Source of the DNA: Neorhizobium galegae
GTDB lineage: Bacteria > Pseudomonadota > Alphaproteobacteria > Rhizobiales > Rhizobiaceae
Reading direction: 5' to 3'
Assembly: GCF_021391675.1 (NCBI RefSeq)
Contig: NZ_CP090096.1
Location: forward strand, 682,001-746,000
Length of the DNA stretch: 64,000 nucleotides
The position numbers were made by a program, and so were the translations under genes. Positions 24,415 to 34,226 of this stretch are shown one piece after another. Below the pieces are notes generated by a model, which was not told where the DNA came from, ran no database searches, and worked only from the letters and a program-made list of their open reading frames with translations. Position 1 is the first letter of the stretch. Every line of letters begins with the position of its first letter.

Positions 24415-27400
24415 ATGATGAATCATTCGACTGCCGAGACAGCCTTTCTTTCCCACAGCGGCGAAATGGCCCGTCTTATTGCGGCTTTCGATTGGGCAGG
24501 CACCTCGCTTGGGCCGATCGCCACCTGGCCGCAGAGTCTCAAGACCACGATTTCCCTCATGCTTCGTTCGCCGGTCCCGATCGTCACGCTGTGGAACGAG
24601 GACGGCGTGATGATCTATAACGACGCCTATTCCGATTTTGCCGGACGGCGCCATCCCGGCATCCTCGGATGCAAGGTACGCGAGGGCTGGCCTGAAGTGG
24701 CCGACTTCAACGACAACGTCATGAAGGTCTGTTTCGCCGGCGGCACGCTTGCCTATTCGGACCAGGAAATGGTGCTCGACCGCTCCGGCACGCCGGCCTC
24801 CGCCTTCATGAACCTCTATTATTCCCCCGTCTATGGCGAGGCCGGCAACCCTTTCGGCGTGGTGGCGATCGTCGTCGAGAACACGGCCAAGGTGCGCGCC
24901 GAGCGGCGGCTTCAGGGCGAGGGCGAGCGTCTGAGGCTGATGTTCGATCAGGCTCCTGGCTTCATGGCCATGGTGACCGGATCGGACCATGTTTTCGAAA
25001 TGGCGAACGGCGCCTATATGCGCCTCGTCGGCGGGCGGGACCTGCTTGGGCGCCCCATCCGCGAAGCCCTGCCGGAAGTGGCCGAACAGGGTTTTTCCGA
25101 CCTGCTCGATGAGGTCCGCAGAAGCGGCCGTCCCCATCTCGGCCAAGGCGTGAGTGTGATGCTGACGCGCCGGCCCGGCCAGCCGACGGAAGAGCGTTTC
25201 GTGGATTTCGTCTATCAGCCGATCGTCGACGATGCCGGCCAGCCAACCGGCATCTTTATCCAGGGCAGCGACGTCACCGACCAGAAGAAGGCGGAGATCG
25301 CGCTCCTCAAGGAGACCCGGCATCTCGAGGTGCTGAACCGGCTCGGGGCAGAACTTTCCGCTGAACTCGACCTCGAAAAGGTGGTGCAGATGACCACCGA
25401 TGCCGGCGTGGAACTGACCGGCGCGCAGTTCGGAGCTTTCTTCTACAACGTGGTCAACGAGCGCGGCGAGAGCTACATGCTCTATGCGCTGTCCGGCGTT
25501 CCCCGCTCGGCGTTCGAGAATTTTCCGATGCCGCGCAACACGGCAGTTTTTGCCCCGACCTTCGGCGGCGAGGGCATCATCCGCTCCGACGATATCCTGA
25601 AGGACGCCCGCTATGGCCGGAATGATCCGTATTTCGGCATGCCGAAGGGTCATCTGCCGGTGCGCAGCTATCTTACGGTTTCGGTGATCTCGCGCTCCGG
25701 CGAGGTGATCGGCGGTCTGTTCTTCGGCCATGCCGAGCCGGCTCAGTTTCGCGAGGAGCATGAACGGCTGGTCGTGGGGGCTGCCGGCCAGGTGGCGATC
25801 GCCATCGACAATGCGCGGCTTTTCCGCGCCGCGGAACGCGACCTTGCCGAACGCCAGCGCGCCGAGGAGGCGCTGCAGGTGCTCAACGCCGGCCTCGAAC
25901 AGAAGATCGCCTCCGAGATCTCCGAACGCATGAAGATGGAAGAGGCGCTGCGCCAGAGCCAGAAGATGGAAGCGCTCGGCCAGCTGACAGGCGGTGTCGC
26001 GCACGATTTCAACAACCTGCTGCAGGTGATCTCCGGCAATCTCCAGCTTCTCGCCAAGGACGTCGCCAGCAACCAGCGGGCAAGCCGCCGGGTGGAAAAT
26101 GCGCTTGCCGGCGTAGAGCGCGGTTCCAAGCTCGCCAGCCAGCTGCTCGCCTTCGGCCGCCGCCAGCCGCTGGAACCGAAGGTCGTCAATATCGGCCGGT
26201 TCCTGACCGGCATGGAAGAACTGCTGCGCCGCACGCTCGGCGAGGATATCGAGGTCGAGACGATCCGCTCCGGCGGCCTATGGAACGTGCTGGTCGATCC
26301 AACCCAGATCGAGAATGCGCTGCTGAACCTCGCGATCAACGCGCGCGACGCGATGGAAAGCGGCGGCAAGCTGACGATCGAGGCGGGCAACGCTTTCCTC
26401 GACGACAATTACGTGCGCCAGCATGCGGACGTGCCGGCCGGTCAATATGTGATGCTGGCGGTGACCGATACGGGCACCGGCATGACGCCGGACGTGATGG
26501 AACAGGTATTCGAGCCGTTCTTCTCGACGAAGCCCGTCGGCAAGGGCACGGGCCTCGGTCTTTCCATGGTCTACGGTTTCGTCAAGCAGTCCGGCGGGCA
26601 TGTCAAGATCTACAGCGAACTCGGGCAGGGCACGACCGTCAAGATCTATTTCCCGCGCATCCAGCGCAGCGAGGATCTCGTCACCGACGCCGATTTCGGT
26701 CCGGTGACGGGCGGCACTGAAACCATTCTGGTGGCGGAGGACGACGAGCAGGTGCGTGCCACCGTCGTCGAGCTGCTCGGCGATCTCGGTTATGCGGTGC
26801 TGAAGGCGAAGGACGCGGCGGGTGCGCTGAGCGTCATCGAAAGCGGCGTACCGGTCGATCTTCTGTTCACTGACGTGGTAATGCCGGGACCTCTGAAAAG
26901 CACCGAGCTTGCCAGGCACGCGCGCGAGCGGATGCCTGATATCGCCGTGCTGTTCACCTCGGGTTATACGGAAAACTCGATCGTGCACGGTGGCAGGCTC
27001 GATCCCGGGGTCGAACTGCTCTCGAAACCCTATACCCGCGAGGCATTGGCGCGAAAGATCCGCCACGTGCTGAACGGCCAGCAGCACCGCAACCGGGTGA
27101 GGGCGTCGTTCGCAGCCAAGCCGCCCGCCCCGCCGATCGGGCAGCGGCCGGTTCTGCCGCGTTATTCCGTGCTGCTGGTCGAGGACGATTTCCTGATCCG
27201 CATGAGCACGGCCGATCTGCTGGCCGAACTGGGGCACCAGGTTTCCGAAGCCTCGACCGCGGAGGAGGCGATCATCATGATAGAGGAGCGCAGCTTCGAC
27301 GTAGTGGTCACCGACCTCGGCCTGCCGGGTCTCTCCGGCGGCGAGTTCGCGCAGCAGGCGCGCAAGCTATCTCCCGATGTCGGCATCGTGTTCGCGACCG

Positions 27401-27516
27401 GCAACGACCGCATTCCCGACGAGGCGGCAGTAGAAGGTGCAGTGCTTCTGAAGAAACCCTATGGCAGCCAGGAGATCGCCGTCGCCTTCGAGAAGATTGC
27501 GGTGCAGAAGGGCTGA
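24415..27516 (+). CDS. Hybrid sensor histidine kinase (PAS-PAS-GAF-HisKA-HATPase-REC-REC)
   Basis: This 1033-residue signalling protein has no clear membrane segments, so it is probably cytoplasmic. Residues about 40-170 and 180-300 look like PAS domains ([19 protein letters not shown], then [13 protein letters not shown]). About 310-470 is a GAF domain. The H-box [17 protein letters not shown] is near 525, with ATPase motifs [16 protein letters not shown] and [18 protein letters not shown]. Two receiver domains follow ([10 protein letters not shown] near 820 and [14 protein letters not shown] near 965). It stands alone without a partner regulator, so phosphorelay output is unclear. The input may be a soluble ligand or light/redox via PAS/GAF. 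Confidence 0.9.
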   Translation: MMNHSTAETAFLSHSGEMARLIAAFDWAGTSLGPIATWPQSLKTTISLMLRSPVPIVTLWNEDGVMIYNDAYSDFAGRRHPGILGCKVREGWPEVADFNDNVMKVCFAGGTLAYSDQEMVLDRSGTPASAFMNLYYSPVYGEAGNPFGVVAIVVENTAKVRAERRLQGEGERLRLMFDQAPGFMAMVTGSDHVFEMANGAYMRLVGGRDLLGRPIREALPEVAEQGFSDLLDEVRRSGRPHLGQGVSVMLTRRPGQPTEERFVDFVYQPIVDDAGQPTGIFIQGSDVTDQKKAEIALLKETRHLEVLNRLGAELSAELDLEKVVQMTTDAGVELTGAQFGAFFYNVVNERGESYMLYALSGVPRSAFENFPMPRNTAVFAPTFGGEGIIRSDDILKDARYGRNDPYFGMPKGHLPVRSYLTVSVISRSGEVIGGLFFGHAEPAQFREEHERLVVGAAGQVAIAIDNARLFRAAERDLAERQRAEEALQVLNAGLEQKIASEISERMKMEEALRQSQKMEALGQLTGGVAHDFNNLLQVISGNLQLLAKDVASNQRASRRVENALAGVERGSKLASQLLAFGRRQPLEPKVVNIGRFLTGMEELLRRTLGEDIEVETIRSGGLWNVLVDPTQIENALLNLAINARDAMESGGKLTIEAGNAFLDDNYVRQHADVPAGQYVMLAVTDTGTGMTPDVMEQVFEPFFSTKPVGKGTGLGLSMVYGFVKQSGGHVKIYSELGQGTTVKIYFPRIQRSEDLVTDADFGPVTGGTETILVAEDDEQVRATVVELLGDLGYAVLKAKDAAGALSVIESGVPVDLLFTDVVMPGPLKSTELARHARERMPDIAVLFTSGYTENSIVHGGRLDPGVELLSKPYTREALARKIRHVLNGQQHRNRVRASFAAKPPAPPIGQRPVLPRYSVLLVEDDFLIRMSTADLLAELGHQVSEASTAEEAIIMIEERSFDVVVTDLGLPGLSGGEFAQQARKLSPDVGIVFATGNDRIPDEAAVEGAVLLKKPYGSQEIAVAFEKIAVQKG

Positions 27517-27636
27517 GAAGCAGTCTTCACGCCTATCAAGCCGGATGACCGTGCTGTCTCCTCAATTGCGGGAAAGTCGCGGACAGCGCCTTGCGACCGC
27601 GAAGACTGCCGTGCCCGATATGATCGTAAACGCGCC

Positions 27637-28440
27637 TCACCACCACGCGTAAAAATGCGACACCGGCCCGTGGCCGGTGCCGACGGTGAGGGTGTCGGCG
27701 GCGGCGATGGCCCCGGCGAGATAGGTCTTGGCGACCGCGACCGCTTGCGCCGGCGAGGCGCCCCTGGCGAGTTCGGCGGCGATCGCGCTCGAGAGCGTGC
27801 AGCCGGTGCCGTGGGTGTTGCTGGTCGCGGTGCGTCTGCCCTCGAACCAGTGGATGCCGGTTACGTCAGCAAGCACGTCGGGGCTGTCCGTGCTGTCGAG
27901 ATGACCGCCCTTCACCAGGACTGCCTTGGGGCCGATCTTCAGCAGCCGCTCGGCCTGGGCTGCCATCTCTTCGCGGGTCGTGGCGATCGTCTCGCCGAGC
28001 AGAGCGGCTGCTTCCGGCAGGTTGGGGGTGACGACGGTGGCGAGCGGCATCAGCTTGTAGGTGACGGCATCCACCGCATCGAGCGCCAGCAGCGGCGAAC
28101 CGCCCTTGGCGATCATCACCGGGTCGAGCACGATCGGCACGGTATCGCGATAGGGGCGCAGCACGTCCGCAACCGCTTCGGCGATCTCGGCATTGGCGAT
28201 CATGCCGATCTTCACCGCATCGACTCGCACGTCGAGAAAAATAGTGCGGATCTGGTTTGCGACGAAGGCTGCTGGCACCGCATGCACGCCGGTAACCCCT
28301 TGGGTATTCTGGGCGGTCAGCGCGGTCAGCGCCGCCATGCCATAGGTGCTGCGGGCCGCAAAGGTTTTCAGATCCGCCTGGATGCCGGCCCCACCGGAAG
28401 GGTCCGAACCGGCGATTGACAGGACATTCTTGATGCTCAT
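27637..28440 (-). CDS. thiD: Hydroxymethylpyrimidine/phosphomethylpyrimidine kinase
   Basis: This 267-residue ribokinase-like enzyme phosphorylates HMP and HMP-phosphate for thiamine synthesis or salvage. Signature segments are IAGSDPSGGAGIQADLKTF, YGMAALTALTAQNTQGV, VLDPVMIAKGGSPLL, VVTPNLPEAAALLG, VLVKGGH and NTHGTGCTLSSAIAAELARG with the catalytic region. It is last in the thiM-thiE-thiD unit and its start overlaps the thiE stop by 4 bases. Controlled by the TPP riboswitch upstream of thiM. Confidence 0.96.
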   Translation of the reverse strand: MSIKNVLSIAGSDPSGGAGIQADLKTFAARSTYGMAALTALTAQNTQGVTGVHAVPAAFVANQIRTIFLDVRVDAVKIGMIANAEIAEAVADVLRPYRDTVPIVLDPVMIAKGGSPLLALDAVDAVTYKLMPLATVVTPNLPEAAALLGETIATTREEMAAQAERLLKIGPKAVLVKGGHLDSTDSPDVLADVTGIHWFEGRRTATSNTHGTGCTLSSAIAAELARGASPAQAVAVAKTYLAGAIAAADTLTVGTGHGPVSHFYAWW

Positions 28441-29075
28441 GCGCGTGCCCTTTCGATTCCCGCGGCGATTCTGCGGGCGGCGGCTTCAGGGTCGGGCTTG
28501 CCGCAGATGGCGGACACCACTGCGATGCCTTTTGCGCCGGCGGCGAGCGCGGGGGCGGCATGTTCCGCCTTGACGCCGCCGATCGCGACCGCCGGAACCG
28601 GCGCCATGGCGGCGATGCGCGCAAGCCCGTCGAAACCGATCGGCTGTTTGTGGTCGGGCTTGGTGCTGGTCGCGAACACGGGGCCGATGCCGACATAATC
28701 GACGATCGATGGGTCCACCCGCCGCGCCAGGTCCTCGGTCTCGACCGAGAGGCCGAGGATCATGCCATGGCCGGCACGCTGCCGCGCCATCACTGCCGCC
28801 ATGTCGCTCTGCCCGACATGCAGGCCTTCGGCGCCGATCGCGATGGCTGCCTCCACGTCGTCGTTGATGATTAACGGCACGCCGGTGCCGGCCAGCACCG
28901 CCTTCAGCGCCCGGCCGGTCTCGATCATTTTTGCCGTATCCGCCTGCTTGTCGCGCAACTGGACGATGGTGACGCCGCCGGCGACGGCCAACCTTGTCGT
29001 CTCGATCATGCCGATCTCGCGGCAGAGATCGGGATCGAGGACGAGATAGACGGAAAGGTCGAAGGTCTTTTTCAT
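28437..29075 (-). CDS. thiE: Thiamine phosphate synthase
   Basis: This 212-residue TIM-barrel enzyme joins HMP-PP and thiazole phosphate to form thiamine phosphate. It shows VTIVQLRDKQADTAKM, LIINDDVEAAIAIGAEGLHV and GQSDM, then DYVGIGPVFATSTKPDHKQ and VPAVAIGGVKAEHA, all conserved substrate- or phosphate-binding segments. The start at 29075 overlaps the thiM stop by 4 bases, and its stop overlaps thiD, so the three genes are tightly coupled. Confidence 0.95.
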   Translation of the reverse strand: MKKTFDLSVYLVLDPDLCREIGMIETTRLAVAGGVTIVQLRDKQADTAKMIETGRALKAVLAGTGVPLIINDDVEAAIAIGAEGLHVGQSDMAAVMARQRAGHGMILGLSVETEDLARRVDPSIVDYVGIGPVFATSTKPDHKQPIGFDGLARIAAMAPVPAVAIGGVKAEHAAPALAAGAKGIAVVSAICGKPDPEAAARRIAAGIERARA

Positions 29076-29893
29076 GCTGCGACGATCCTTGCTTGGGCAT
29101 CGAGCGTCTCGCCGGTCAGCGCCGCGAGACGGTCGAGGAAGATCGGCGAGAAGAAGCCGGGACCGGAGGCGGTGAAGGCCGCTTCCTCGCCCGCGACCGC
29201 GAACATCGCGAGTGCGGCGACCGTCGCCTCGAAGGGGTCGTCCGTGGTCGCTGCAAAGGCGCCGACCAGGCAGGTGAGCGAGCAGCCGAGAGCGGTAACC
29301 CGCGGCATCAGGGCCGAGCCGCCGAGGATGCGGACCGAACGCCGGCCGTCGGTGACGAAATCCACCTCGCCGGTAACAGCCACCACGCAAGCCTTTTGTT
29401 GGGCGATGGTGATTGCCGAGCCTTCCGCCGCCGCGACGCTGTCGCCGCTGTCGACGCCATGGCCGCTCGACTGGCTGCCGGCCAGCGCGATGATTTCCGA
29501 GGCGTTGCCGCGGATGACCGTGGGCCTCAGTTCCATCAATTCGGCGAGTGCGGCGCGGCGATAGGCGGTGGCGTAATGGGCGACGGGGTCGAGCACCCAT
29601 GGCTTGCCAGCTTCTGCGGCGGCTGAGGCCGCCGCCTTCATGCCGGCCAGGAAATCCGGCGACAGGGTGCCAATATTGACCGTCAGAGCCGCAGCGATGC
29701 GGGCGAATTCGCCGGCTTCTTCCTTCGTGTGCACCATAGCGGGCGAGGCGCCGGCCGCGAGCATCACGTTGGCGGCGATGTTCATCGCCACGAAATTGGT
29801 GATGTTCTGCACAAGCGGATTTTTTTCGCGCATCGCGGTCAGCAGCTGGCCGGGGGTCTGTCCAAGGGGTCCAAGGGGCATCGTCGTCTGCAT
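29072..29893 (-). CDS. thiM: Hydroxyethylthiazole kinase
   Basis: This 273-residue ribokinase-like enzyme phosphorylates the thiazole alcohol for thiamine salvage. It has VQNITNFVAMNIAANVMLAAGASPAM, split here at conserved residues VQNITNFV and AAGASPAMVH, then VLDPVAHYATAYRR, VIRGNASEIIALAG and TALGCSLTCLVGAFAA, with the catalytic Cys where many homologues have GCSL. ATG at 29893 has GAGG 5 bases upstream. It is first in the operon behind a TPP riboswitch. Confidence 0.95.
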   Translation of the reverse strand: MQTTMPLGPLGQTPGQLLTAMREKNPLVQNITNFVAMNIAANVMLAAGASPAMVHTKEEAGEFARIAAALTVNIGTLSPDFLAGMKAAASAAAEAGKPWVLDPVAHYATAYRRAALAELMELRPTVIRGNASEIIALAGSQSSGHGVDSGDSVAAAEGSAITIAQQKACVVAVTGEVDFVTDGRRSVRILGGSALMPRVTALGCSLTCLVGAFAATTDDPFEATVAALAMFAVAGEEAAFTASGPGFFSPIFLDRLAALTGETLDAQARIVAA

Positions 29894-29944
29894 GTCTGCC
29901 TCGTTCGGCGGGGCAGGCGCAGGGCGCAATGTTGAACGCCCGGA

Positions 29945-30020
29945 CGACTCCCTCCGCCAGCATGATCTGGTTCAGGTTCTAAGGGTGCTTCTCAGCCCGG
30001 CTTTGCCGGACGCCCCTGTC
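29945..30020 (-). promoter_or_regulatory. TPP riboswitch (THI element)
   Basis: On the minus strand, reading from about 30020 to 29945, the leader has GGGG, GGCTGAGA, ACCCTTAGAACCTGA and TGCTGGCGGAGGGA, the conserved core of the TPP aptamer. It lies about 55 bases upstream of thiM and should shut the thiMED operon when thiamine pyrophosphate is abundant. Confidence 0.95.
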
Positions 30021-30140
30021 TTCATCATGGCTTACAGCAAAGATAATGCGCTTCGCCAGTGATTTTTTCTGATTTTGGGCCTTGCAGCTCTAGTCGCTAG
30101 AGGTTGTAGAGACGAGGCTCGATCCAACGGGAATGAGACG

Positions 30141-30659
30141 ATGAACGCAACGACACAGGCACGATACAAGGTTGGCGGCATGGATTGCGCCAGCTGCGCG
30201 ACGAAGATCGACACCGCCGTGCGCCGCATGCCGGGCGTCGAGGACGTGTCCGTTTCGGTTGCATCCGGCACTATGACTGTGAAGCACGACGGCACCGGCG
30301 ACCTCGGCGCCATCGAGAAGAAGGTCGTGGGGCTGGGGTATTCGTTGAGGGCGCTGGGAAGAGGCAAGCTCCCAATCTCCCCCCTTGCGGGGGAGATGTC
30401 ATCGGAGATGACAGAGGGGGGTGGTGCCGCGGGCTCAACGGCCAATGAATATGCGGATACACCCCCCTCCGCCCTGCCGGGCATCTCCCCCTCAAGGGGG
30501 AGATCGGCAAGACGCACGACCACGGCCACCATCACGCCCACGACGGCGGGCACGATCACTCCCACCACGACCACGGCACACCAGAAATCGAAGGCCTGCA
30601 CGGCCACGATCACGGACCGATGGACGGGCCGTGGTGGAAATCGGCAAAGGGCCGCCTGA
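30141..30659 (+). CDS. N-terminal HMA fragment of a split Zn/Cd P-type ATPase
   Basis: As read, this is 172 residues. Residues 1-74 are a genuine heavy-metal-associated domain (KVGGMDCASCATKID with the CxxC, then GLGYSLRALGRG). At position 30363 the frame enters an inserted palindromic repeat, giving KLPISPLAGEMSSEMTE, and then reads the His-rich linker in the wrong frame until a stop at 30659. Removing 30363-30505 joins residue 74 to THDHGHHHAHDG in frame with the ATPase core. So this is the broken 5' part of one gene. A small metal-binding protein could still be made. It overlaps the core gene start by 40 bases. Confidence 0.8.
   Translation: MNATTQARYKVGGMDCASCATKIDTAVRRMPGVEDVSVSVASGTMTVKHDGTGDLGAIEKKVVGLGYSLRALGRGKLPISPLAGEMSSEMTEGGGAAGSTANEYADTPPSALPGISPSRGRSARRTTTATITPTTAGTITPTTTTAHQKSKACTATITDRWTGRGGNRQRAA
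30363..30505. repeat. Palindromic repeat (type 2) inserted in the ATPase gene
   Basis: This 143-base element contains inverted CTCCCCC/GGGGGAG arms and the internal hairpin at about 30376-30397. GGCAAG occurs at its left end (30363) and just past its right end (30506). It is closely similar to the copy at 48672-48821. Excising it exactly restores the ATPase frame, so it is an insertion. The GGCAAG at the left end is also present in the other copy, so a true target duplication is not proven. Confidence 0.85.
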
Positions 30660-32488
30660 CCATCCTGGTCGGCTTTGCGTTGGTGGCGGCCTACGGGATC
30701 GGTCATCTGGTGCCGGCCTATGACACCTATATCTTTACCGCCGCGATGCTGATCGGCCTCGTGCCGATCGCCCGGCGCGCCATCATGGCCGCGCTTGCCG
30801 GCACGCCGTTTTCGATCGAGATGCTGATGACGATTGCCGCCGTCGGCGCGGTTATCATCGATGCTTCGGAAGAGGCGGCCGCCGTGGTCTTCCTCTTCCT
30901 CATCGGCGAACTATTGGAAGGGGTCGCAGCGGGCAAGGCGCGGCAGAGCATCCAGAGCCTGACGGCGCTGGTGCCGCAGAACGCGCTTCTCGAAGAAAAC
31001 GGCCAGACCCGCGAAGTACCGGCCGAGAGCCTTGCCGTCGGGTCAATCATTCTGGTGCGTCCCGGTGACCGTATTTCGGCCGACGGCATCATCATCGCCG
31101 GCGAAAGCGCGATCGACGAAGCGCCGGTGACGGGCGAAAGCACGCCCGTCTCCAAGGGCATGGACGACACGGTTTTTGCCGGCACGATCAACGGCGATGC
31201 CGCCTTGCGGGTTCGCGTGACGGCGGCTGCCGAGGACAATACGATTGCCCGCGTGGTGCGGCTGGTCGAGGAGGCGCAGGAGAGCAAGGCCCCGACCGAA
31301 CGCTTCATCGACCGGTTCTCGCGGTACTACACGCCGGGCGTCGTCGCGGTGGCGACCCTGGTCGCCATCCTGCCGCCGCTCGTTGCCGGTGCGTCCTGGA
31401 GCGAGTGGGTCTACAAGGGCCTGGCGATCCTGCTGATCGGCTGCCCCTGCGCGCTGGTCATCTCGACGCCGGCGGCGATTGCCGCATCGCTGTCTTCGGG
31501 TGCCCGCCGCGGCCTGCTGATGAAGGGCGGCGCGGTGCTGGAAACCCTCGGCAATATTACCGCCGTCGCGCTCGACAAGACTGGAACGCTGACGGCCGGC
31601 AAGCCCCAGGTGACCGATGTCATCGCCTTCGGCCGCAATGCGGAAGACGTGTTGCGCGTTGCCGCCGCGCTCGAAACCGGCTCGAGCCATCCGCTTGCCG
31701 TTGCAATCCTCGCCAAGGCTGCCGATGACGAGGTCGAGATCCCGGCTGCGACGGATGCCAGGGCGCTCGGCGGCAAGGGCGTCACGGCGGTGGTCGAAGG
31801 CCAGGAGGTGTTTTTCGGTTCGCCCAAGGCAGCGGCCGAGCAGGTTTCGCTGCCGATGGCCCATTCCCGGCGGATCACCGGCCTCAACGACGAGGGCAAG
31901 ACTGTCTCGGTGCTGATCGTCGGCGGGGTCCTCGCCGGTGCCATCGCCATGCGCGACGAGCCGCGTCCCGACGCCAGGGCCGGCCTGAAGGCGCTGACCG
32001 ATGCTGGCATCAGGACCGTGATGCTGACCGGCGACAATGCGCGGACTGCGACAGCGATCGGCAAGGACCTCGGCATCGAGGTGCGTGCCGAGCTGATGCC
32101 GGAAGACAAGAGCCGCATCGTCGGCGAGCTGAAGCGCGAGGGTTACGTGGTCGGCAAGGTCGGCGACGGCATCAACGACGCCCCGGCACTCGCCGCCGCC
32201 GATGTCGGCATCGCGATGGGAGGCGGCACCGACGTGGCACTCGAAACTGCCGATGCCGCAGCACTGCACGGCCGGGTCGGCGACATCGCGGCAATGATTG
32301 CGCTGTCGAAGCGGACGATGCGCAATATCTACCAGAACATTACCATCGCACTCGGCCTGAAGGCCGTCTTCCTGGTGACCACCATCCTGGGCATCACCGG
32401 ATTGTGGCCGGCGATCCTCGCGGATACGGGAGCGACTGTACTGGTGACGATCAATGCGCTGCGGCTGCTGCGGGTGAGGGCGGTTTAA
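30620..32488 (+). CDS. Zn/Cd/Pb-type P1B ATPase, catalytic core
   Basis: This 622-residue core has the membrane CPC motif (IGCPCALVISTPAAIAASL), the phosphorylation site DKTGTLTAGKP, the actuator PVTGESTPV, ATP-domain GSSHPLA and hinge GDGINDAPALAAADVGIAM, typical of ZntA/CadA efflux pumps exporting Zn, Cd or Pb. The frame is open upstream over the His-rich linker (HDHGHHHAHDGGHDHSHHDH) back to a stop at 30448 inside the repeat, but has no ATG there. ATG at 30620 is therefore assumed and has a poor ribosome-binding site. Translation may depend on coupling with the overlapping fragment. The core is complete, but it is separated from its HMA domain. Confidence 0.85.
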   Translation: MDGPWWKSAKGRLTILVGFALVAAYGIGHLVPAYDTYIFTAAMLIGLVPIARRAIMAALAGTPFSIEMLMTIAAVGAVIIDASEEAAAVVFLFLIGELLEGVAAGKARQSIQSLTALVPQNALLEENGQTREVPAESLAVGSIILVRPGDRISADGIIIAGESAIDEAPVTGESTPVSKGMDDTVFAGTINGDAALRVRVTAAAEDNTIARVVRLVEEAQESKAPTERFIDRFSRYYTPGVVAVATLVAILPPLVAGASWSEWVYKGLAILLIGCPCALVISTPAAIAASLSSGARRGLLMKGGAVLETLGNITAVALDKTGTLTAGKPQVTDVIAFGRNAEDVLRVAAALETGSSHPLAVAILAKAADDEVEIPAATDARALGGKGVTAVVEGQEVFFGSPKAAAEQVSLPMAHSRRITGLNDEGKTVSVLIVGGVLAGAIAMRDEPRPDARAGLKALTDAGIRTVMLTGDNARTATAIGKDLGIEVRAELMPEDKSRIVGELKREGYVVGKVGDGINDAPALAAADVGIAMGGGTDVALETADAAALHGRVGDIAAMIALSKRTMRNIYQNITIALGLKAVFLVTTILGITGLWPAILADTGATVLVTINALRLLRVRAV

Positions 32489-32531
32489 CTGGCAGCCGGA
32501 TGAGGGGCAGATCTGAAGGTGACGCACCTTT

Positions 32532-34226
32532 TCAAAGCGTCCGCGCAAAAACCGCGAAAGCCTCGTATGGCTTCAGCATCAGGCTCTCGCCCAGCCGGTC
32601 GACCGGTTCATAGTTCGAGATCAGGCCTTCCCCCGACATCCTCAATTCGCCCGGCAGCTCGACAGGCACCTCGCGGGCGGAGAAATTGGCCACCACCACC
32701 AAACGCTCCCCGTCGAGCGTTCGCGAGTAGACGAAGACGTCCGGATGGCTGTCGAGCCAGCTCTGATAAATCCCATAGACGATCACCGGGTGGCGTTTCC
32801 TGAGCGCGATCAGCTTGCGATAATGGTTCCAGATCGACTTTTCGTCGGTCATTTCGCGTTCGGCATTGATCGTCGGATAATTAGGATTGACCTCGATCCA
32901 CGGCACGCCTGTCGAGAAGCCGCCATAGGGCGCGGCGCTCCATTGCATTGGAGTGCGGGCATTGTCGCGGGCGTTTTCGTTGGCGCCCTTGATGAATTCC
33001 TCCGGCGACAGGCCGGCCTCGATATGCAGCCGGTGCATGTTGAGCGTTTCGATGTCGCGATACTGCTCGATCGCCGTGAACGGCACATTGGTCATGCCGA
33101 TCTCCTCGCCCTGATAGATGAAGGGCGTGCCCTTCATCAGGTGCAGTACGGTCGCCAGCATCTTGGCCGATTCTGCCGGATAACCGGTTGCATCCCCATA
33201 TTTGGAGATGGCGCGCGGCAGGTCGTGATTGCCCCAGAACAGCGAGTTCCAGCCGTCGTCCGACAGCGCGTATTGCCATTTGCCGAGCACCGATTTCAGT
33301 TTCACCAGGTCGAACGGTTTCGAGCGCCATTTGCCGAATATCTCATCCCATTGCTGGGTCACATGCTCGAACTGGAAGACCATCGACAGTTCGTGGCGGT
33401 TGCGGCCGGAATAGAGGAGAGCCGAACCGGGCGTCGCGCTCCAGGTCTCGCCGACAGTCAGGATATCGCGATTGCCGAATGTTTTGCGGTTCATTTCCTG
33501 CAGGTAGTCGTGCAGGTGCGGACCGTCGTGGACGATTCCCTGATCCACCTGTTTGCCGATATAATCGATGACATCCATGCGGAAACCGGCAATGCCGCGC
33601 TCCAGCCACCAGTTCATCATTTTGTAGATCTCGGCCCGGACAACCGGGCTTGCCCAATTGAGATCCGGCTGGCGGGTCGAGAACAGATGCAGGTAATATT
33701 CGCCGCTCAAGGGATCGAGCGTCCAGGCCGGCCCGCCGAAGGAGGATTTGAGGCTGTTCGGCGGCCCGCCGTCTGAGGCCGGCTTGCGCCAGATGTAGAA
33801 ATCGCGGAACGGGTTGCCCGGGCCCTTGCGGCTCTCGTGAAACCACGGATGTTCGTCCGACGTGTGGTTGACGACGAGATCGAGGACGATGCCGATACCC
33901 CGTTTTTTGGCCTCCGATACCAGCCTGTCGAAATCGGCGAGCGTTCCGAATTCAGGGGCGATGTCCTGGTAATCGGAAATGTCGTAGCCGTTGTCGTCCA
34001 TCGGCGACTTGTAGATCGGCGACAGCCAGATCACCTCGATGCCGAGGGATTTCAGATAGTCGAGCTTGGAGGTGATGCCGGGAATATCGCCGACGCCATC
34101 GCCGTTGAGATCGCAGAAACTGCGCGGATAGACCTGATAGACGGTGGCGGTATGCCACCATTTGCGTTCTATCGGCAATGCAGCCTGCTTGATCGCGGCG
34201 GCAAGCTGATCCTGAAAGTCGTTCAT
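32532..34226 (-). CDS. GH13 alpha-glucosidase
   Basis: This 564-residue cytoplasmic glycosidase cleaves alpha-glucosidic bonds in maltose, isomaltose or sucrose-like oligosaccharides. It has YQVYPRSFCDLNGDGVGD, VIWLSPIYKSPMDDNGYDI, DLVVNHTSDEHPWF, GFRMDVIDYIGK (nucleophile Asp), TVGETWSAT (acid/base Glu) and WGNHDLPR. This matches the rhizobial AglA group. The start at 34226 has GGGAGA upstream. It is on its own and converges on the ATPase gene. The substrate range cannot be decided between alpha-1,4 and alpha-1,6 from sequence alone. Confidence 0.92.
   Translation of the reverse strand: MNDFQDQLAAAIKQAALPIERKWWHTATVYQVYPRSFCDLNGDGVGDIPGITSKLDYLKSLGIEVIWLSPIYKSPMDDNGYDISDYQDIAPEFGTLADFDRLVSEAKKRGIGIVLDLVVNHTSDEHPWFHESRKGPGNPFRDFYIWRKPASDGGPPNSLKSSFGGPAWTLDPLSGEYYLHLFSTRQPDLNWASPVVRAEIYKMMNWWLERGIAGFRMDVIDYIGKQVDQGIVHDGPHLHDYLQEMNRKTFGNRDILTVGETWSATPGSALLYSGRNRHELSMVFQFEHVTQQWDEIFGKWRSKPFDLVKLKSVLGKWQYALSDDGWNSLFWGNHDLPRAISKYGDATGYPAESAKMLATVLHLMKGTPFIYQGEEIGMTNVPFTAIEQYRDIETLNMHRLHIEAGLSPEEFIKGANENARDNARTPMQWSAAPYGGFSTGVPWIEVNPNYPTINAEREMTDEKSIWNHYRKLIALRKRHPVIVYGIYQSWLDSHPDVFVYSRTLDGERLVVVANFSAREVPVELPGELRMSGEGLISNYEPVDRLGESLMLKPYEAFAVFARTL

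Noticed and set aside
31043..32548. A 501-codon minus-strand open frame opposite the P-type ATPase
   Set aside because: It is antisense to a clear ATPase core and has Arg/Asp/His-rich composition without family motifs. Such long shadows are common in high G+C DNA.
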